Source: Isoetes taiwanensis (lineage: Eukaryota; Streptophyta; Lycopodiopsida; Isoetales; Isoetaceae). From it: DNA of 64,000 nt. The stretch covers positions 6,060,563-6,124,562 of the forward strand of contig JAJEKV010000020.1 in the NCBI GenBank assembly GCA_021234155.1. The letters are read 5' to 3'. Position 1 is the stretch's first letter. Each line of letters opens with the position of its first letter. The position numbers were made by a program, and so were the translations under genes. This document shows, piece after piece, positions 24,142 to 35,793 of this stretch. The notes beneath the pieces were generated by a model. That model did not search any database. It was not told the DNA's origin and was given only the letters and a program-made list of their open reading frames with translations.

Positions 24142-24944
24142 TCTGCTTGGGCGGTTACGCTCTTCTCCAAAAGGCATCGATTTCTCAGATTAAAGCCTTT
24201 CCCAGCCAAATCAGCACTCAAAATCCCCAATTCGGCTGTTTAGAAGCAATTTCGACCTGTTTTCTCATGAATCAGGTGGCCATTTGGTTTAATTCTGGCA
24301 GCTTTGGAAAGCTTCTGATTTCTCTAATTTACTGCTGCCCAAGGCAGATCGACCCCTCTAAGTCTGAATCGGCCTTTTCTGATGCAATTCCCGCTTGATT
24401 TAGATATAGGATCCACTGTTTGCCAGCAAAGTTTCGGTGGAGCAAAGCCATTTCTGTACACCTCTGAGGCCTGGATGCAGCAACTCGACACCATTTCTCC
24501 TCTGTCAGCCTTTCTTCTCGCATTACAAATCAGCCCTCTTGAAATATTTCTTTAACTGCCACACTTATGCCTCTATCTAATCGATCCAGGCTACAGGTAT
24601 GTGAACAAGCTTTCCTCTCAGTAGGCATTTAACAAAAGCATGCAGAAATAGATTTGTGGCAGCTTATGCAGACATCAATTTGAATCACAAAATCCAAAAC
24701 CCCACCTGAAAATTAGAGAGATCAATGTTGAATCTTCAAGCTCCGGATTCCACAGCTCTGATGCAACTCTTCCAAAAAGCACGGCCTCTACTCCACGTCT
24801 CCAAAAAGCTTCTAAAATTTCTTTCTCAATTGCCTCACTAATTTATAAAGCTTTTGCTTATTTTTTAGTTCTGCATGCATGTTAAACATGTATATACGTA
24901 GATGAGTACGTATACTGGCCCATCAAGTAGCCAGGACCGTTACA
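24142..24944 (-). repeat. TE-A 5' LTR, second part
   Basis: It continues the LTR interrupted at 4777 and matches 1078-1877. It ends CCGTTACA at 24944. The next bases (GAGAA) would be the TE-A target duplication, but the partner is outside the window. Confidence 0.85.
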
Positions 24945-24952
24945 GAGAACTT

Positions 24953-26629
24953 ATCAAACCACTAAACGTCCTGCAGTTGACCATGTAGAAACCCAAGTGT
25001 TTTGTCGTTCGCACAGTACAAAGGCTCCGGAATGGAGATTCGACTTCACCGTTTCGTTTGGAATGGCAAAATTACCCTAAGGACCAAGTTACACGGTCAT
25101 TTTTTGCAACGAAAGAAACACGAACCCTCTACATGGCAGTATTCCATATCTACCTCTTAGGCTAATTGACTACGAACTTGTTGGACATGAGCTACTTTGG
25201 TGCTTCTTGGAGAAGGGGTGGTCTTCTACACAAGAAACTTAGTCTCCAGAGTAATGTCGACATTTTGAGTCCATTGGCAGAGTCATTTTGGTTGCCCGTC
25301 CGTGGCCAGGGGCCTTAAGGAGAGGACCTTTGGGTCGAACTGCTTCTGGAAGGTTTAAGGGCCCGTCTTCTGGCGTCAACACCCTCCCTCTACGTGATGA
25401 CGTTGGGCAAGACCCTGGACGAATCTGACTAGGATATGGCCTCCGAAACGTAAACCCTGTGTGTTGCTAGGTTATTGAAGGGTTTACGTTATGGAGGTCG
25501 AGCTTTAGTCCGTTGCACTTGGGACATGGTTGAGAACATGAAGCAATAGGAACTGATGGAATGGTTTTTGGAGTTATCCTCCTCCCAGTGTGGCAATTAG
25601 AGCCTTTTGCAGTAGCAAAATTGTTTGGGATCATTCGGGATGGCCAATAGATCCAAACTCTGTTATTTCAGTTGCCATGGCTCCGCATGTGTGTTTAGCA
25701 AAGGCGCACCTAGCTATCCAAGAAAACGACAACGTTTTGGCCTCCGAAACGTAAACCTTGTGTGTTGTTAGGTTATTGTAGGGTTTACATTCCGGAGGCC
25801 AAAACGTGGTCGTTTTCTTGGATAGCTAGGTGCACCTTTGCTAAACACACATGGGGAGTCATAGCAACTGAAATAATAGAGTTTGGATCTATTGGCCATC
25901 CCGAATGATCCCAAATAATTTTGCTACTGCAAAAGGTGCTCTTGACTTCTAATTGCCACACTGGGAGGAAGATAAATCCAAATCCCATTCCCTCAGTTCT
26001 TATTGCTTCACATTTTCAACTGCAACTTCTCGACCATGTCCCAAGTGCAACCGACTAAAACTCGACCTCCATAACGCAAACCTTTCAATAACCTAGCAAC
26101 ACACAGAGTTTACATTTCGGAGGTCGTATCCTAGTTAGATTCAACCAGGATCTTGCACAATGTCATCACGTAGAGGGAGGGTGTTGATGCCAGAAGAGGA
26201 CCCTTAAAACCTTTCAGAAGCAGTTCGCTCCAAAGGTCCTGTCCCGAAGGCCCCTGGCCACGGACGGGCAACTCTCCCACTCCAAAACTGTGAACTGACT
26301 CTGCCAATGGACTCAAAATGTCAATTTTACCCAGGGGACCAAGTTTCGTGGGCAGAAGACCACCCCTTCTCCAAGAAGCACCAAAGTAGATCATGTCCAA
26401 CACGTTCGTAGTCAATTGGCCTAGGAGATGGCTGCAGAATACCGCTATGTAGAGGGTTCGTGTTTCTTTCGTTGCCAAAAATGACCATGTAACTTGGTCC
26501 CTAAGGTAATTTCACCATTCCGGACGACATGGCGAAGTCGAATCTCCATTCCAAAGCCTTTGTACTGCCCAAACGACAAAACACTTGGTTTTCTACGCGG
26601 TCAACCCGTAGGACGCTTCGTGGTTTGAT
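24953..26629. repeat. Large near-palindrome (inverted repeat), arms ~0.8 kb
   Basis: The left arm (24953-25770) is the reverse complement of the right arm (25771-26629), with scattered mismatches and small indels and almost no spacer. The centre lies near 25770, inside a short hairpin of its own: GCCTCCGAAACGTAAACC and its complement around ~23 bp. A second version of that small hairpin occurs in each arm (about 25440-25497 and 26065-26125). The left arm stops where TE-A begins, while the right arm reads on, so the structure was probably longer and was split by TE-A. It may be a foldback-type transposon or an inverted duplication. No transposase is seen. Confidence 0.8.
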
Positions 26630-26881
26630 CTCCCAGACGGATCTTGGATTTTTTTGAGCCTGATCGAAGCAGGTTACTTGAATGATGGATTCAATGATCG
26701 GATTGGAAAATTGAGCTCCCGGAGGGGGGAGAATTGGCATTTGCCCTCCCAGAGGAGCGCTGATGGGAAAAGGCTGCCTCGACAACCTTTCTGAGGTCCA
26801 TCTCCTGGGGTCTGGCCTCTCCCCTCTGGTGAGAAAGCTGCACAAAGTCCTGGCCTGATTCGATTTGGGGAAGGGTGTCAA
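26501..26881 (-). other. Hypothetical ORF at right edge of palindrome
   Basis: 126 codons, rich in P, R and S, with no recognised domain. The same frame is broken further along the right arm by many stops. It may be a remnant of whatever was duplicated to form the palindrome. I would not call it a gene. Confidence 0.15.
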
Positions 26882-26952
26882 CGCTTTAAGTTCTCCAAGA
26901 TCCCTCTATTTTATCCCTTGCCAAACTCCTCTACAAAAATTTCAAAGGTTAT

Positions 26953-27998
26953 CATATTTTGGTGAGAGACTCGTCTAGAGGAGGAAAACCGGCCGATAGA
27001 TAGGCATATCTTTCATCACAGCAGTGTACAAACATTTTGAAAAATATCTAAAGGGCTAGTCGACCACACCAATTTGGTCGGACTACCCACTAATAATAAT
27101 AAAGGGGACCTGCCATAGGAACAACCCAAGCCCCTTTAAGATGGCGTAAAAATAAGAAAGTCAAATAGGAGGCAACGTGCGAAAGTTTATCACCGGGATG
27201 AAAAACCCCGCCCTTCCGGGTTTTCGAGGAAAACCCTAATGATAAACCTTCGTCCGATGGCTCCAAATAAAAAGCCCGGGCCATCAAAGTGGAGATCGTT
27301 GATGAAAAAGTCGAGGAAGCACAAGATGGAGGTCGCAAATAAGACGAATCCTCTCGAACCCAACATGAGAGCCATAAGAAAGAAACAAATGGCCATGATC
27401 ACCTGAAAAACTTAAGGTAAAAAGAAAACGAACAAAATGCATTAGACATTAGAATAGAATAGGAGGAAAGTAACTCAAAAAAGTTCGAGTTCCCCACAGT
27501 TGGACGAGATGGCCTGAAAAAAACAACATAAGAAAAAGCACGTAACTCAAAAATATAAGCCATCACGCCGGCTCGGCGAAGCCCCTCACGGAGGCTGGTC
27601 CATAACAAATCACAATCCTTCAATAATAGAAGGGGCTGGTCACGCGAGCCACGCGATATAACATCATATAGCAAAACAACATAACCTCTCAAATACAGAG
27701 GGTCTATACATGCATGCCACACGAGAATTTACCAATACTTCACGGGTAAAAAAGGGCTGGTCACGCGAGCCACGCGATGTATAATCACATATGAAAAAGC
27801 ATGAAGGTAAATAAGTTAGGGTGGGTAGGGAGGGAACTAAGACAAAAAGAGACTGCTGTGAGAAGACGCCGATAAGGAAAGAAAAAAGCCCAAATGACAT
27901 ATAAATAGCCTCGTCTCTCCCCAAAATGGTGATCCGATGGTGTCGAATCGCATGCATTTTGGTGAGAGACTCGTCTAGAGGAGGAAAACCGGCCGATC
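26953..27998. repeat. Direct repeat pair of ~43 bp, 1 kb apart
   Basis: TTTTGGTGAGAGACTCGTCT followed by AGAGGAGGAAAACCGGCCGAT occurs at about 26955-26996 and again at 27957-27998. Between them is a second pair (GGCTGGTCACGCGAGCCACG, near 27632 and 27749). No ORF of note lies in the interval. The pair may mark ends of an unrecognised element. Confidence 0.5.
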
Positions 27999-28532
27999 AA
28001 AAGAGAACTTCCATTTCGAAGCCCATGATCAATATTGAAACACAAGAAAGAGGGCTTATGACAAATAGACAAGGTGGATATATATCGGAAAAAAAGTTGA
28101 GCACGTTAAGAAGAAGAGGAAATTGCAAGCAAGACTAAGTGTGACGTGTTATTAGGAAATAAAAACACTTAACAAGTAGTCAAATAACACAGACAATAGA
28201 CCAAATCCTGAATGCACCCATAACAAATACAACAATAACCCCAATACTCAACAAAAACAATATGTTTGGAAAGTCTCATTGCTAGAGAACAAATAGGCAT
28301 AAAAATGGTATGATAGAGGAATTGACGGGCATAAGCAACAAGGGCAAAAACAATTTTCAAATGTGCTATCACGGATATTGACAAAAGATAAAAGATATCA
28401 AGTTATGACAAAAGACGAGAGTGAAAAGGAGACAATATACGATGACAAAATAAGTGAAAGCATAACCATAATTTAAAAACCGCACACCGTATGAAGGGAG
28501 TATACGTTATTAAATGTGAAAAACAAAATATG

Positions 28533-28605
28533 CCAACACGTGAATTCGAACTCCTAACCACAAGTTGAAAACCTCACATCCTAACCACTAGGCCAACATC
28601 CATTA
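28533..28605 (-). pseudogene. tRNA-Glu(TTC)-like relic or SINE head
   Basis: On the minus strand the sequence has an A-box (TGGCCTAGTGG), an anticodon-like loop TTTTCAA and a B-box-like AGTTCGAATTC at tRNA-like spacing. The acceptor stem does not pair, so this is not a working tRNA gene. It may be a decayed tRNA-Glu gene or the 5' part of a tRNA-derived SINE. Confidence 0.4.
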
Positions 28606-29216
28606 CGAAATTAAATTAATAAAGCTTCTTTATTAGTGTTGCGGAATGCAGAAACTACACCCTATAACCTGCGCAAGCTAAAATAGAAAGAGCGCAAGCG
28701 AAAATAGAAAGAGAAGGATGCCGTCTAACAGAACGGCATGCCGGATGATGGCAGAGGGATCAGAGATGAATAAATATGGCTGTAAGAAGGAAGCATCAGT
28801 CCAGAAGGTAGAAGGCAGGGCAACCCATACTCATAAGACAACAGAAAAACAGACGGATCACGCCAAGTGACAGTAAGAAGAGTAGACCCACAGATATGGT
28901 AAAGCTATAGGAAACAAAGGAGATTTGAAGGGATGAGCTGACCAAACGATGTGAGAGGGAAAATTCGGATTGGGGATCAGATTTACAGTAATACAAAAGA
29001 ATAGTAGCTGCAAGATTTTCTATTGATGCTATCGAAAAAGTCTATGCTTAGGAAAAAAAGAATCGTTGTAGATCAAGAAGCAATCTATGCTTGGCACAAT
29101 TGACGTGAAATAATCCGAAAATGCCAGAAGAAAATCGATGCATAAGAGGAAGCCATCCATGCTATGCTCTGCTATGCCAAAACCGATATACATCCATGCT
29201 ATACTACATGAAAATC

Positions 29217-29280
29217 GGAAGTGCACAAATCCAAATCACAGAAAAAAGGAAGTGCACAAATCCAAATCACAGAAAAAAGA
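29217..29280. repeat. Short tandem duplication (~31 bp x2)
   Basis: A unit beginning AAGTGCACAAATCCAAATCA and ending in AGAAAAAAG occurs twice in a row. Confidence 0.7.
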
Positions 29281-29705
29281 ATATGAAAATCACAAAACCG
29301 TTGCCGAAAGCCAAATACCAATAATTCAAAATTTATCTATGTGCCAGATAAGAATAAGCGCTATCGCTAGCACCACGAAGAGACATAGCACCAAGAAGAG
29401 ACAAGTACGTTGATGAACATAGTGAATTCAAGACAAAACTAAGACAAAAAGAGACTGCTGTGAGAAGACGCCGATAAGAAAAGAAAAAAGCCCAAATGAC
29501 ATATAAATAGCCCCGTCTCTCCCCAAAATGGCGATCCGACGGTGTCGAATCGCATGCATTTCTTGCATAAAGTCCTAGTCATCATATCCATGTCACCATC
29601 ATCTAGCCATGTCACCTAAAATTTGCGAACATCACTCAATGAAAAGACCAAAGATGGACATCTTTTCATTTTTGGCCTAGTCAAAAGTTGACCTTGCTTA
29701 CTTGG

Positions 29706-32245
29706 CATGCCATGTCACCACTTCGGATGCCTATGTGGCATGCCTGAGCCACCTTGGCATGTTGGAGCCTAGATGGCATGTTGGAGCCTGCGTGGCATGT
29801 TGGAGCCACCTTGGCATGTTTGAGCCTAGGTGGCATGTTTGAGCCACCTTGGCATGTTGGAGCCCACATGGCATTATGGAGTCCACGTGGCATGTTTGAG
29901 CCACCTTGGCATGTTGGAGCCTAGGTGGCATGTTGGAGCCTACCTTGGCATGTTTGAGCCACCTGGCATGTTTGAGCCACCTGGCATGTTTGAGCCTAGG
30001 TGGCATGTTGGAGCCACCTTGGCATGTTGGAGCCCACGTGGCATATTTGAGCCATCTTGGCAAGTTGAAGCATAGGTGGCATGTTGGAGCCCGCGTAGCA
30101 TGTTTGAGCACGTTGGAGCCTAGGTGCCCTGTTTGAGCCTAGGTGGCTTGTTGGAGCCACCTTCGCATGTGGGATCCACCTTGGCATGTTTGAGCCTAGG
30201 TGGCATGTTTGAACCACCTTTTCATGTTGGAGCCCACATGGCATGTTGGAGCCTATGTGGCATGTTGGAGCCTACGTGGCATGTTTGAGCCACCTTGGCA
30301 TGTTTGAGCACGTTGGAGCCTAGGTGGCATGTTTGCGCCACCTTGGCATGTTGGAGCCACCATGGCATCTTGGAGCCTAGGTGGCATGTTGGAGACCAGT
30401 GGCATGTTTGAGCCACCTTGGCATGTTAGAGCCTAGGTGGCATGTTGGAGCCCACGTGGCATATTTGAGCCACCTTGGCAAGTTGGAGCATAGGTGGCAT
30501 GTTGGAGCTCGCGTGGCATGTTTGAGCATGTTGGAGCCTAGGTGGCATGTTGGAGCCACCTTGACATTTTTGAGCCTAGGTGGCATGTTTGAGCCACCTT
30601 GGCATGTTGAAGCCTAGAAGGCACATTGGAGCCCACGTGGCATGTTTGACCTTGGCATGTTGGAGCCTAAGTGAGCCTGCATGGCATGTTTGAGCCTAGG
30701 TGGCATGTTTAAGCCACCTAGGAATGTTGGAGCCTAGGTGGCATGTTGGAGCCCACGTGGCATATTTGAGCCACCTTGGCAAGTTGGAGCATAGGTGGCA
30801 TGTTGGGCAGGTGTGGCATGTTTGAGCACGCGTTGGAGCCTAGGTGGAATGTTTGAGCCATTTTGTCATGTTGGAGCCTAGGTGGCATGTTGGAGCCACC
30901 TTGGCATGTTTGAGCCTAGGTGGCATGTTAGAGCCACCTTGGCATGTTGGAGCCTAGGTGGCATGTTGGAGCCAACGTGGCATGTTTGAGCCACCTTGGC
31001 ATGTTGGAGCCTAGGTGGCATGTTGAAGCCCATGTGGCATGTTTGAGCCACCTTGTCATGTTGTAGCCTAGGTGGCATGTTTGAGCCACCTTGGCATGTT
31101 GGAGCCTAGGTGGCATGTTGGAGCCCACGTGGCATGTTTGAGCCACCTTGGCATGTTTGAGCCTAGGTGGCATGTTAGGAGCCACGGTGGCATGGCATGT
31201 TGGAGCCTAGGTGGCATGTTTGAGCCAACTTGGCATATTTAAGCCTAGGTGGCATGTTGTGAGCCACCTTGGCATGTTGGAGCCTGGAGCCCACGTGGCA
31301 TGTTTGAGCCACCTTGGCATGTTGGAACCTAGGTGGCATGTTGGAGCCTAGGTGGCATGTTGGAGTCCACCTTGGCATGTTTGAGCCCCTGGCGTGTTTG
31401 AGCCTAGGTGACATGTTGGAGCCTAGGTGGCATGTTTGAGCCACCTTGGCATGTTTGAGCCTAGGTGGCATGTTGGAGCCACCTTGGCATGTTGGAGCCT
31501 AAGTGAGCCTGCATGGCATGTTTGAGCCACCTAGGAATGTTGGAGCCTAGGTGGCATCTTGGAGCCCACGTGGCATATTTGAGCCACCTTGGCAAGTTGG
31601 AGCATAGGTGGCATGTTGGAGCCCGCGTGCCATGTTTGAGCACGTTGGAGCCTAGGTGGCATGTTTGAGCCATTTTGTCATGTTGGAGCCTAAGTGGCAT
31701 GTTAAAGCCACCTTGGCATGTTGGAGCCCCGTGGCATGTTAGAGCCACCTTGGCATGTTGGAGCCCACGTGGCATGTTGGAGCCCACGTGGCATGTTTGA
31801 GCCACCTTGGCATGTTGGAGCCTAGGTGGCATGTTGAAGCCCATGTGGCATGTTTGAGCCACCTTGTCATGTTGGAGTCTAGGTGGCATGTTTGAGCCAC
31901 CTTGGCATGTTGGAGCCTAGGTGGCATGTTGGAGCCCACGTGGCATGTTTGAGCCACCTTGGCATGTTTGAGCCAACTTGGCATATTTAAGTCTAGGTGG
32001 CATGTTGTGAGCCACCTTGGCATGTTGGAGCCTAGGTGGCATGGTGGAGCCCACGTGACATGTTTGCGCCACGTTGGCATATTGGAGCCTGCATGGCATG
32101 TTAAAGCCCGCGTGGCATGTTGGAGCCACCTTGGCATGTTGGAGCCACCTTGGTGGCATGTTTGAGCCACCTTGTGTATGTTTGAGCCACCTTGGTGGCA
32201 TGTTTGAGCCACCTTGGCATGTTTGAGCCTAGGTGGCATGTTTGA
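29706..32245. repeat. Minisatellite array, 19-bp unit, ~130 copies
   Basis: The basic unit is GGCATGTTGGAGCCTAGGT, with variants such as GGCATGTTTGAGCCACCTT, GGCATGTTGGAGCCCACGT and GGCATATTTGAGCCACCTT. The order of variants itself repeats: a block containing GGCAAGTTGGAGCATAGGT then GAGCACGTTGGAGCC recurs near 30060-30115, 30475-30540, 30775-30840 and 31590-31650. This indicates higher-order amplification. ORFs on both strands translate to 19-residue repeats simply because 19 is not a multiple of 3 and the unit has few stops; I do not regard them as genes. Confidence 0.95.
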
Positions 32246-32602
32246 GCCAAGTGGACAGAAAATTTGTCCATTGCACATCCCTATGGCAGAAAAAGATATG
32301 TACACTCAAATGATAATATCTTGAGTGTTTTTTAACATTTCTGGCTGATATTTGAAATTATTATCAGGGAACTTGTAGGAACATGTGGAAAGAAATTTGG
32401 CTTGATTTGGAACTAAGGTGATGGAGCGAAATTGGATATATTTTTCTCTCAATGAACTGCAAGAAAAAACCAGCAAATAATTTTTTGAATCCTGATTTCT
32501 ATAAGGTTTTTGTTGTGTGTTTTCAACTCCTGCAAGTCTGAATGGGACCTGAGATCATGTGCATATGCTCAAAAAATGGATTTGAGGCATAAAAAAGCAA
32601 AA
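32246..32602. other. Unassigned sequence before LINE
   Basis: This is AT-rich single-copy-looking sequence with no ORF, RNA gene or repeat that I can recognise. Confidence 0.4.
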
Positions 32603-32642
32603 CTCTCTCTCTCTCTCCCTCTCCCTCTCCCTCTCCCTCTCC

Positions 32643-32690
<48 letters not shown>
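32603..32690. repeat. Microsatellite (CT)n/(CTCCCT)n then (CA)n
   Basis: CT and CCCTCT units run to about 32656, then CA units to 32690. A (CT)n(CA)n tract of the same order lies at the far end of the LINE (49282-49391). Confidence 0.95.
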
Positions 32691-32692
<2 letters not shown>

Positions 32693-32745
32693 GGAAGAAT
32701 GGAAAAGTTCAGATCACGGGTTAGGAAATAGAGGCCATCAGGTTT

Positions 32746-33129
32746 ATGGCATGGAATGTCAACCAATTGAGCATGGCAAAGGTGTATTCGATGGGAGACG
32801 TTCTAGCATCAATAGATGTGGCTTTTTTCTTAGAAACATGGGAGCATGAGGAGTTTGGGTTGCCAGACATCCCAGAATTTTGTGTATTACACTCAGTATG
32901 GAATGAAAAGGGGTGGAGGAGGAGGGGATATGGCGGGATTGCATGCTATGTCAGACATGAGTTGAAGCACTTGGTAAGATTGGTTAGGTATACCAAACAA
33001 TATATTTGGGTGGAACTGGTAGGGAAGAATCGTAAGGTGTTTGTGGCCGGGTGTTATTTTCCCCCTTTGAAACAAAGTACTTATCAGATGTATAATTTGG
33101 ATATGGATGATCCGTTCGGATATTGCTAG
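32746..33129 (+). pseudogene. LINE endonuclease, N-terminal part
   Basis: It starts MAWNVNQL, the N-terminal strand of APE-like endonucleases, followed by FLETWEHEEF with the metal-binding Glu and later VFVAGCYFPP. The frame ends at 33129; the rest of the domain is in the next frame from about 33107, so there is one small indel. The enzyme would nick the target DNA to prime reverse transcription. Confidence 0.75.
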
Positions 33130-35793
33130 TTTTACACCAGCAGGAGATGTAGTGCTCATGGGTGATTTTAATGGGAGAACAGCAAAAAAACAAGCAGCAA
33201 TAACCAGTCCATATGGGGATCCTATCTGGATGGAGCAGCTAGATGAGGGAGAGATGGCTGACATAGGTTGGAATCGCACATCTTTAGATATGGAACAATG
33301 GCCTACCCCTATGGGAGCAGCATTGTTGAACATGTGTAGTGGATTGGATTTGCTCCTGTATAATGGGACGAGGAAGTTTCCTGAAACAGCAAAATGCACT
33401 TGCAGAGGTAAGAGTGTGGTAGATTACTTTATTGCAGCAGCACACTTTGTGGATGAGGTCGACTCCTTGAACATTTTAGATGAGAGAAGTGAATCTGATC
33501 ATGTGCCTGTAATTGCCTCAATAAAGGCATCGGGTATAGCTATGCAAGAGCAGGATCAGGGGGTTTCTCCATGGATATATTTAGTAGAAAGAAGGAAGGA
33601 GGCATATTTGAAATCATTTGAAAGGATGTGTGAAAAAGTAGCATGGCCTACAGGGGCTGAAGAGCTAAGTGCTCTGATTACTTCCATGGTTACTCAGGTA
33701 GCGCAGGAATGTTTTGTATCAGGACGTAGGAGGAAAGGTTTGCCGTGCAATGGGTGGTTCGATGAGGAGTGTAGGGAGAAGAGGAGGCAATACAAAAAGG
33801 TGGTGGGGGATGTCAGGGAGCAGCTAATTAAAGAGTTCAAGAGAATTGTGAAAGTAAAGAAAAGGGCATTTGTGAGAAGTAAACAGGAGAAGCTGGTTAA
33901 GGAGTTGATAGTCGATCCTTTTAAGTTTTGGAAGAAGCTTAAGCAAGGGAAGAGTAAGGTGGCACATTTGCGAGCTGATGGTTTGATTAATGAGGTGAAG
34001 AAATTATATCATGCAGATGGTTTGGGAGAGGATAGCCAACAAGGGGGGCATATTAAAATGGTGTTTTCGGTTGAAGACGTGCAGTGGGGGCTTGGTAAGA
34101 TTGCCAACAGGAAGGCGGGAGATTCTCTTGGACTAGTAGCGGAGCTTTTGAAGTGGGCGGGACCGCAAATGGTGGATGCGCTTACAAGAATGTTTAATGC
34201 GGTTACAGAGGGTTTCCCGTCAGCATGGCAAATTAATAGAGTGGTGCCGATATATAAAGCAGGAGACATTAGCGATCTTAACAACTACAGAATGGTCATG
34301 GTAAGTAATTTATTTGCTAAGCTGTATGCTACCATTGTTGAGCATAAGATTAGTGTTTGGGTAGAGGAGAAAAATGTTAGGGCTAAGGGGCAAGCAGGTT
34401 TTAGACCTCGAAAAGCTACCATAGATCATCTTGTTACTTTCAGGGCGATGATAGACGCTGTTAAGGGGACACGGAAACCATTATTTGCTGCATTTGTAGA
34501 TTGTACTAAGGCTTTTGATACAGTATGCAGGAAAAATCTCTGGATCAGTTTAGAAAGAGTAGGGGTGCCTGAAGAATATAGGGATGCGGTGAGACTGCTT
34601 TATGAAAAGGTTTTAGTTACACTTTCTACTCCGTTTGTTGAGGAGTGTGAGGAGGTAGTGGTTAGTAACATGGGGGTTAAGCAGGGATGTCCAATGTCGC
34701 CAACTCTTTTTGGTATATTCATTGATGAATTGGAAGAGTGGGTGGAGAAATATGGGGGGGAAGGGACAGGTATGGCAGGATATGTTATTCAGTTGCTTTT
34801 ATATGCGGATGACATTGTATTGATTGCCCGGAGCAAAGAGGGGATGCAAAAGCATTTAGATACGTTAGCCTCTTTTTGTGATGTGAAGGGGTTACAGGTG
34901 AACCTAAGCAAGACTAAAGTGGTGATTTTTGGGACGACCTTAGACAAAAACTATGCTTTCTCATACAAAGGAGAATCAGTGGATATCACTACATCCTATA
35001 AATATTTGGGGATTACAGTTGATAAGAATTTCAGGTGGAATCAAGCAGTAGAGCAGCGGGTAAATGGGGGGCTTAAGGCTATTTTTGCAATGCAAAGGAA
35101 ATGTGTGAAAGCTGACATATGGCAATTTGGTTTGAAGAGAATGTTATTCAAAGTGCTGGTACAAGCAGTGGTTCTTTATGGGTGTGAGGTATGGGGGCCG
35201 GGATTGTCGATGGAGTTATGGCAGAAAATTGAAAAGATCCTGAAGAAATTCTTGCATGCAGAGCTGGGGGTTAAGCTGCAGACGCCATATGAGATGATGT
35301 TAGCAGAATGTGGCATGTTGCCATTAGAGTGTGAAGCGTTGTGTCAGTTTTTGACATACTTGAGCAAAGTTGGGACATATGATGATTGCAGTTATCCTCG
35401 ATTGGCGATACAGGAAACTTTTGGTAAGGGATGGTATGCAGATGGCATGATATGGATGAAGAAATGGGGGATTGGTATTGAGGATTTGTGCCGGAATAAA
35501 GACAGGATCAGAGAATGGGTTAAAGAAGCAATAAACTACCGGGTATGGTCTAGTCCGGGTACAAAGATGAGGCATTACAGAGATAAAATGAATCCTGAGC
35601 TAAAGGAGATGAGTTATCTAAGTGACAATATATCGCTTAAGAAAAGACATATTATTTGTAGGATGAGATTGAGTGCCCATCACCTTAATGTGGAGGTAGG
35701 GAGATGGATGAGAATAGCGCATGAACACCGAGTATGTAGGGCGTGCGGAGCAAATGAGGTGGAAGACGAAGAGCATGTAATCTTGTGGTGTCC
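33107..35793 (+). pseudogene. LINE endonuclease end, RT and zinc motif (interrupted)
   Basis: The endonuclease core is completed by VLMGDFNGRT and SESDHVPV. The reverse transcriptase then shows VVPIYKAGD..NNYR, GQAGFRPRKATIDH, AFVDCTKAFDTV, MGVKQGCPMSPTLFG, LLLYADDIVLIAR (catalytic YADD) and GLQVNLSKTKVV. Near the end CRACG...DEEHVILWCP begins a C-C-H-C zinc motif. TE-D lies inside this motif, right after the last Cys codon. The RT catalytic residues are intact. Without TE-D and the upstream frameshift it would be close to full length. Confidence 0.88.

Larger units (their letters stand above)
27837..29562. repeat. Direct repeat pair of ~122 bp, 1.6 kb apart
   Basis: 27837-27957 and 29440-29560 are about 95% identical, sharing AAAAAGAGACTGCTGTGAGA, CCCAAATGACATATAAATAG and TCGAATCGCATGCATTT. 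The interval is AT-rich and has no recognised coding sequence. Short LTRs of a small non-autonomous element are possible, but I see no matching primer site. Confidence 0.5.
32691..35793 (+). mobile_element. LINE (non-LTR retrotransposon), 5' part
   Basis: Together with 48972-49281 this forms one LINE of about 3.4 kb, interrupted by TE-D. It carries an APE-type endonuclease and a reverse transcriptase, then a CCHC-type zinc motif. I see no ORF1 and no RNase H. The reading frame resumes exactly after TE-D when one copy of the 5-bp target duplication is removed. I cannot assign the clade; the RT motif GVKQGCPMSPTLFG is unlike the usual angiosperm L1 type. Confidence 0.88.

Noticed and set aside
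26131-26478. 115-codon ORF in the palindrome right arm
   Set aside because: The left-arm counterpart is full of stops, and no domain is visible.
29681-32305. Long ORFs on both strands with 19-residue repeats (MPPRLKHAKVAQTCH type)
   Set aside because: They are by-products of a 19-bp tandem repeat with few stops; every frame gives a similar repeat protein.
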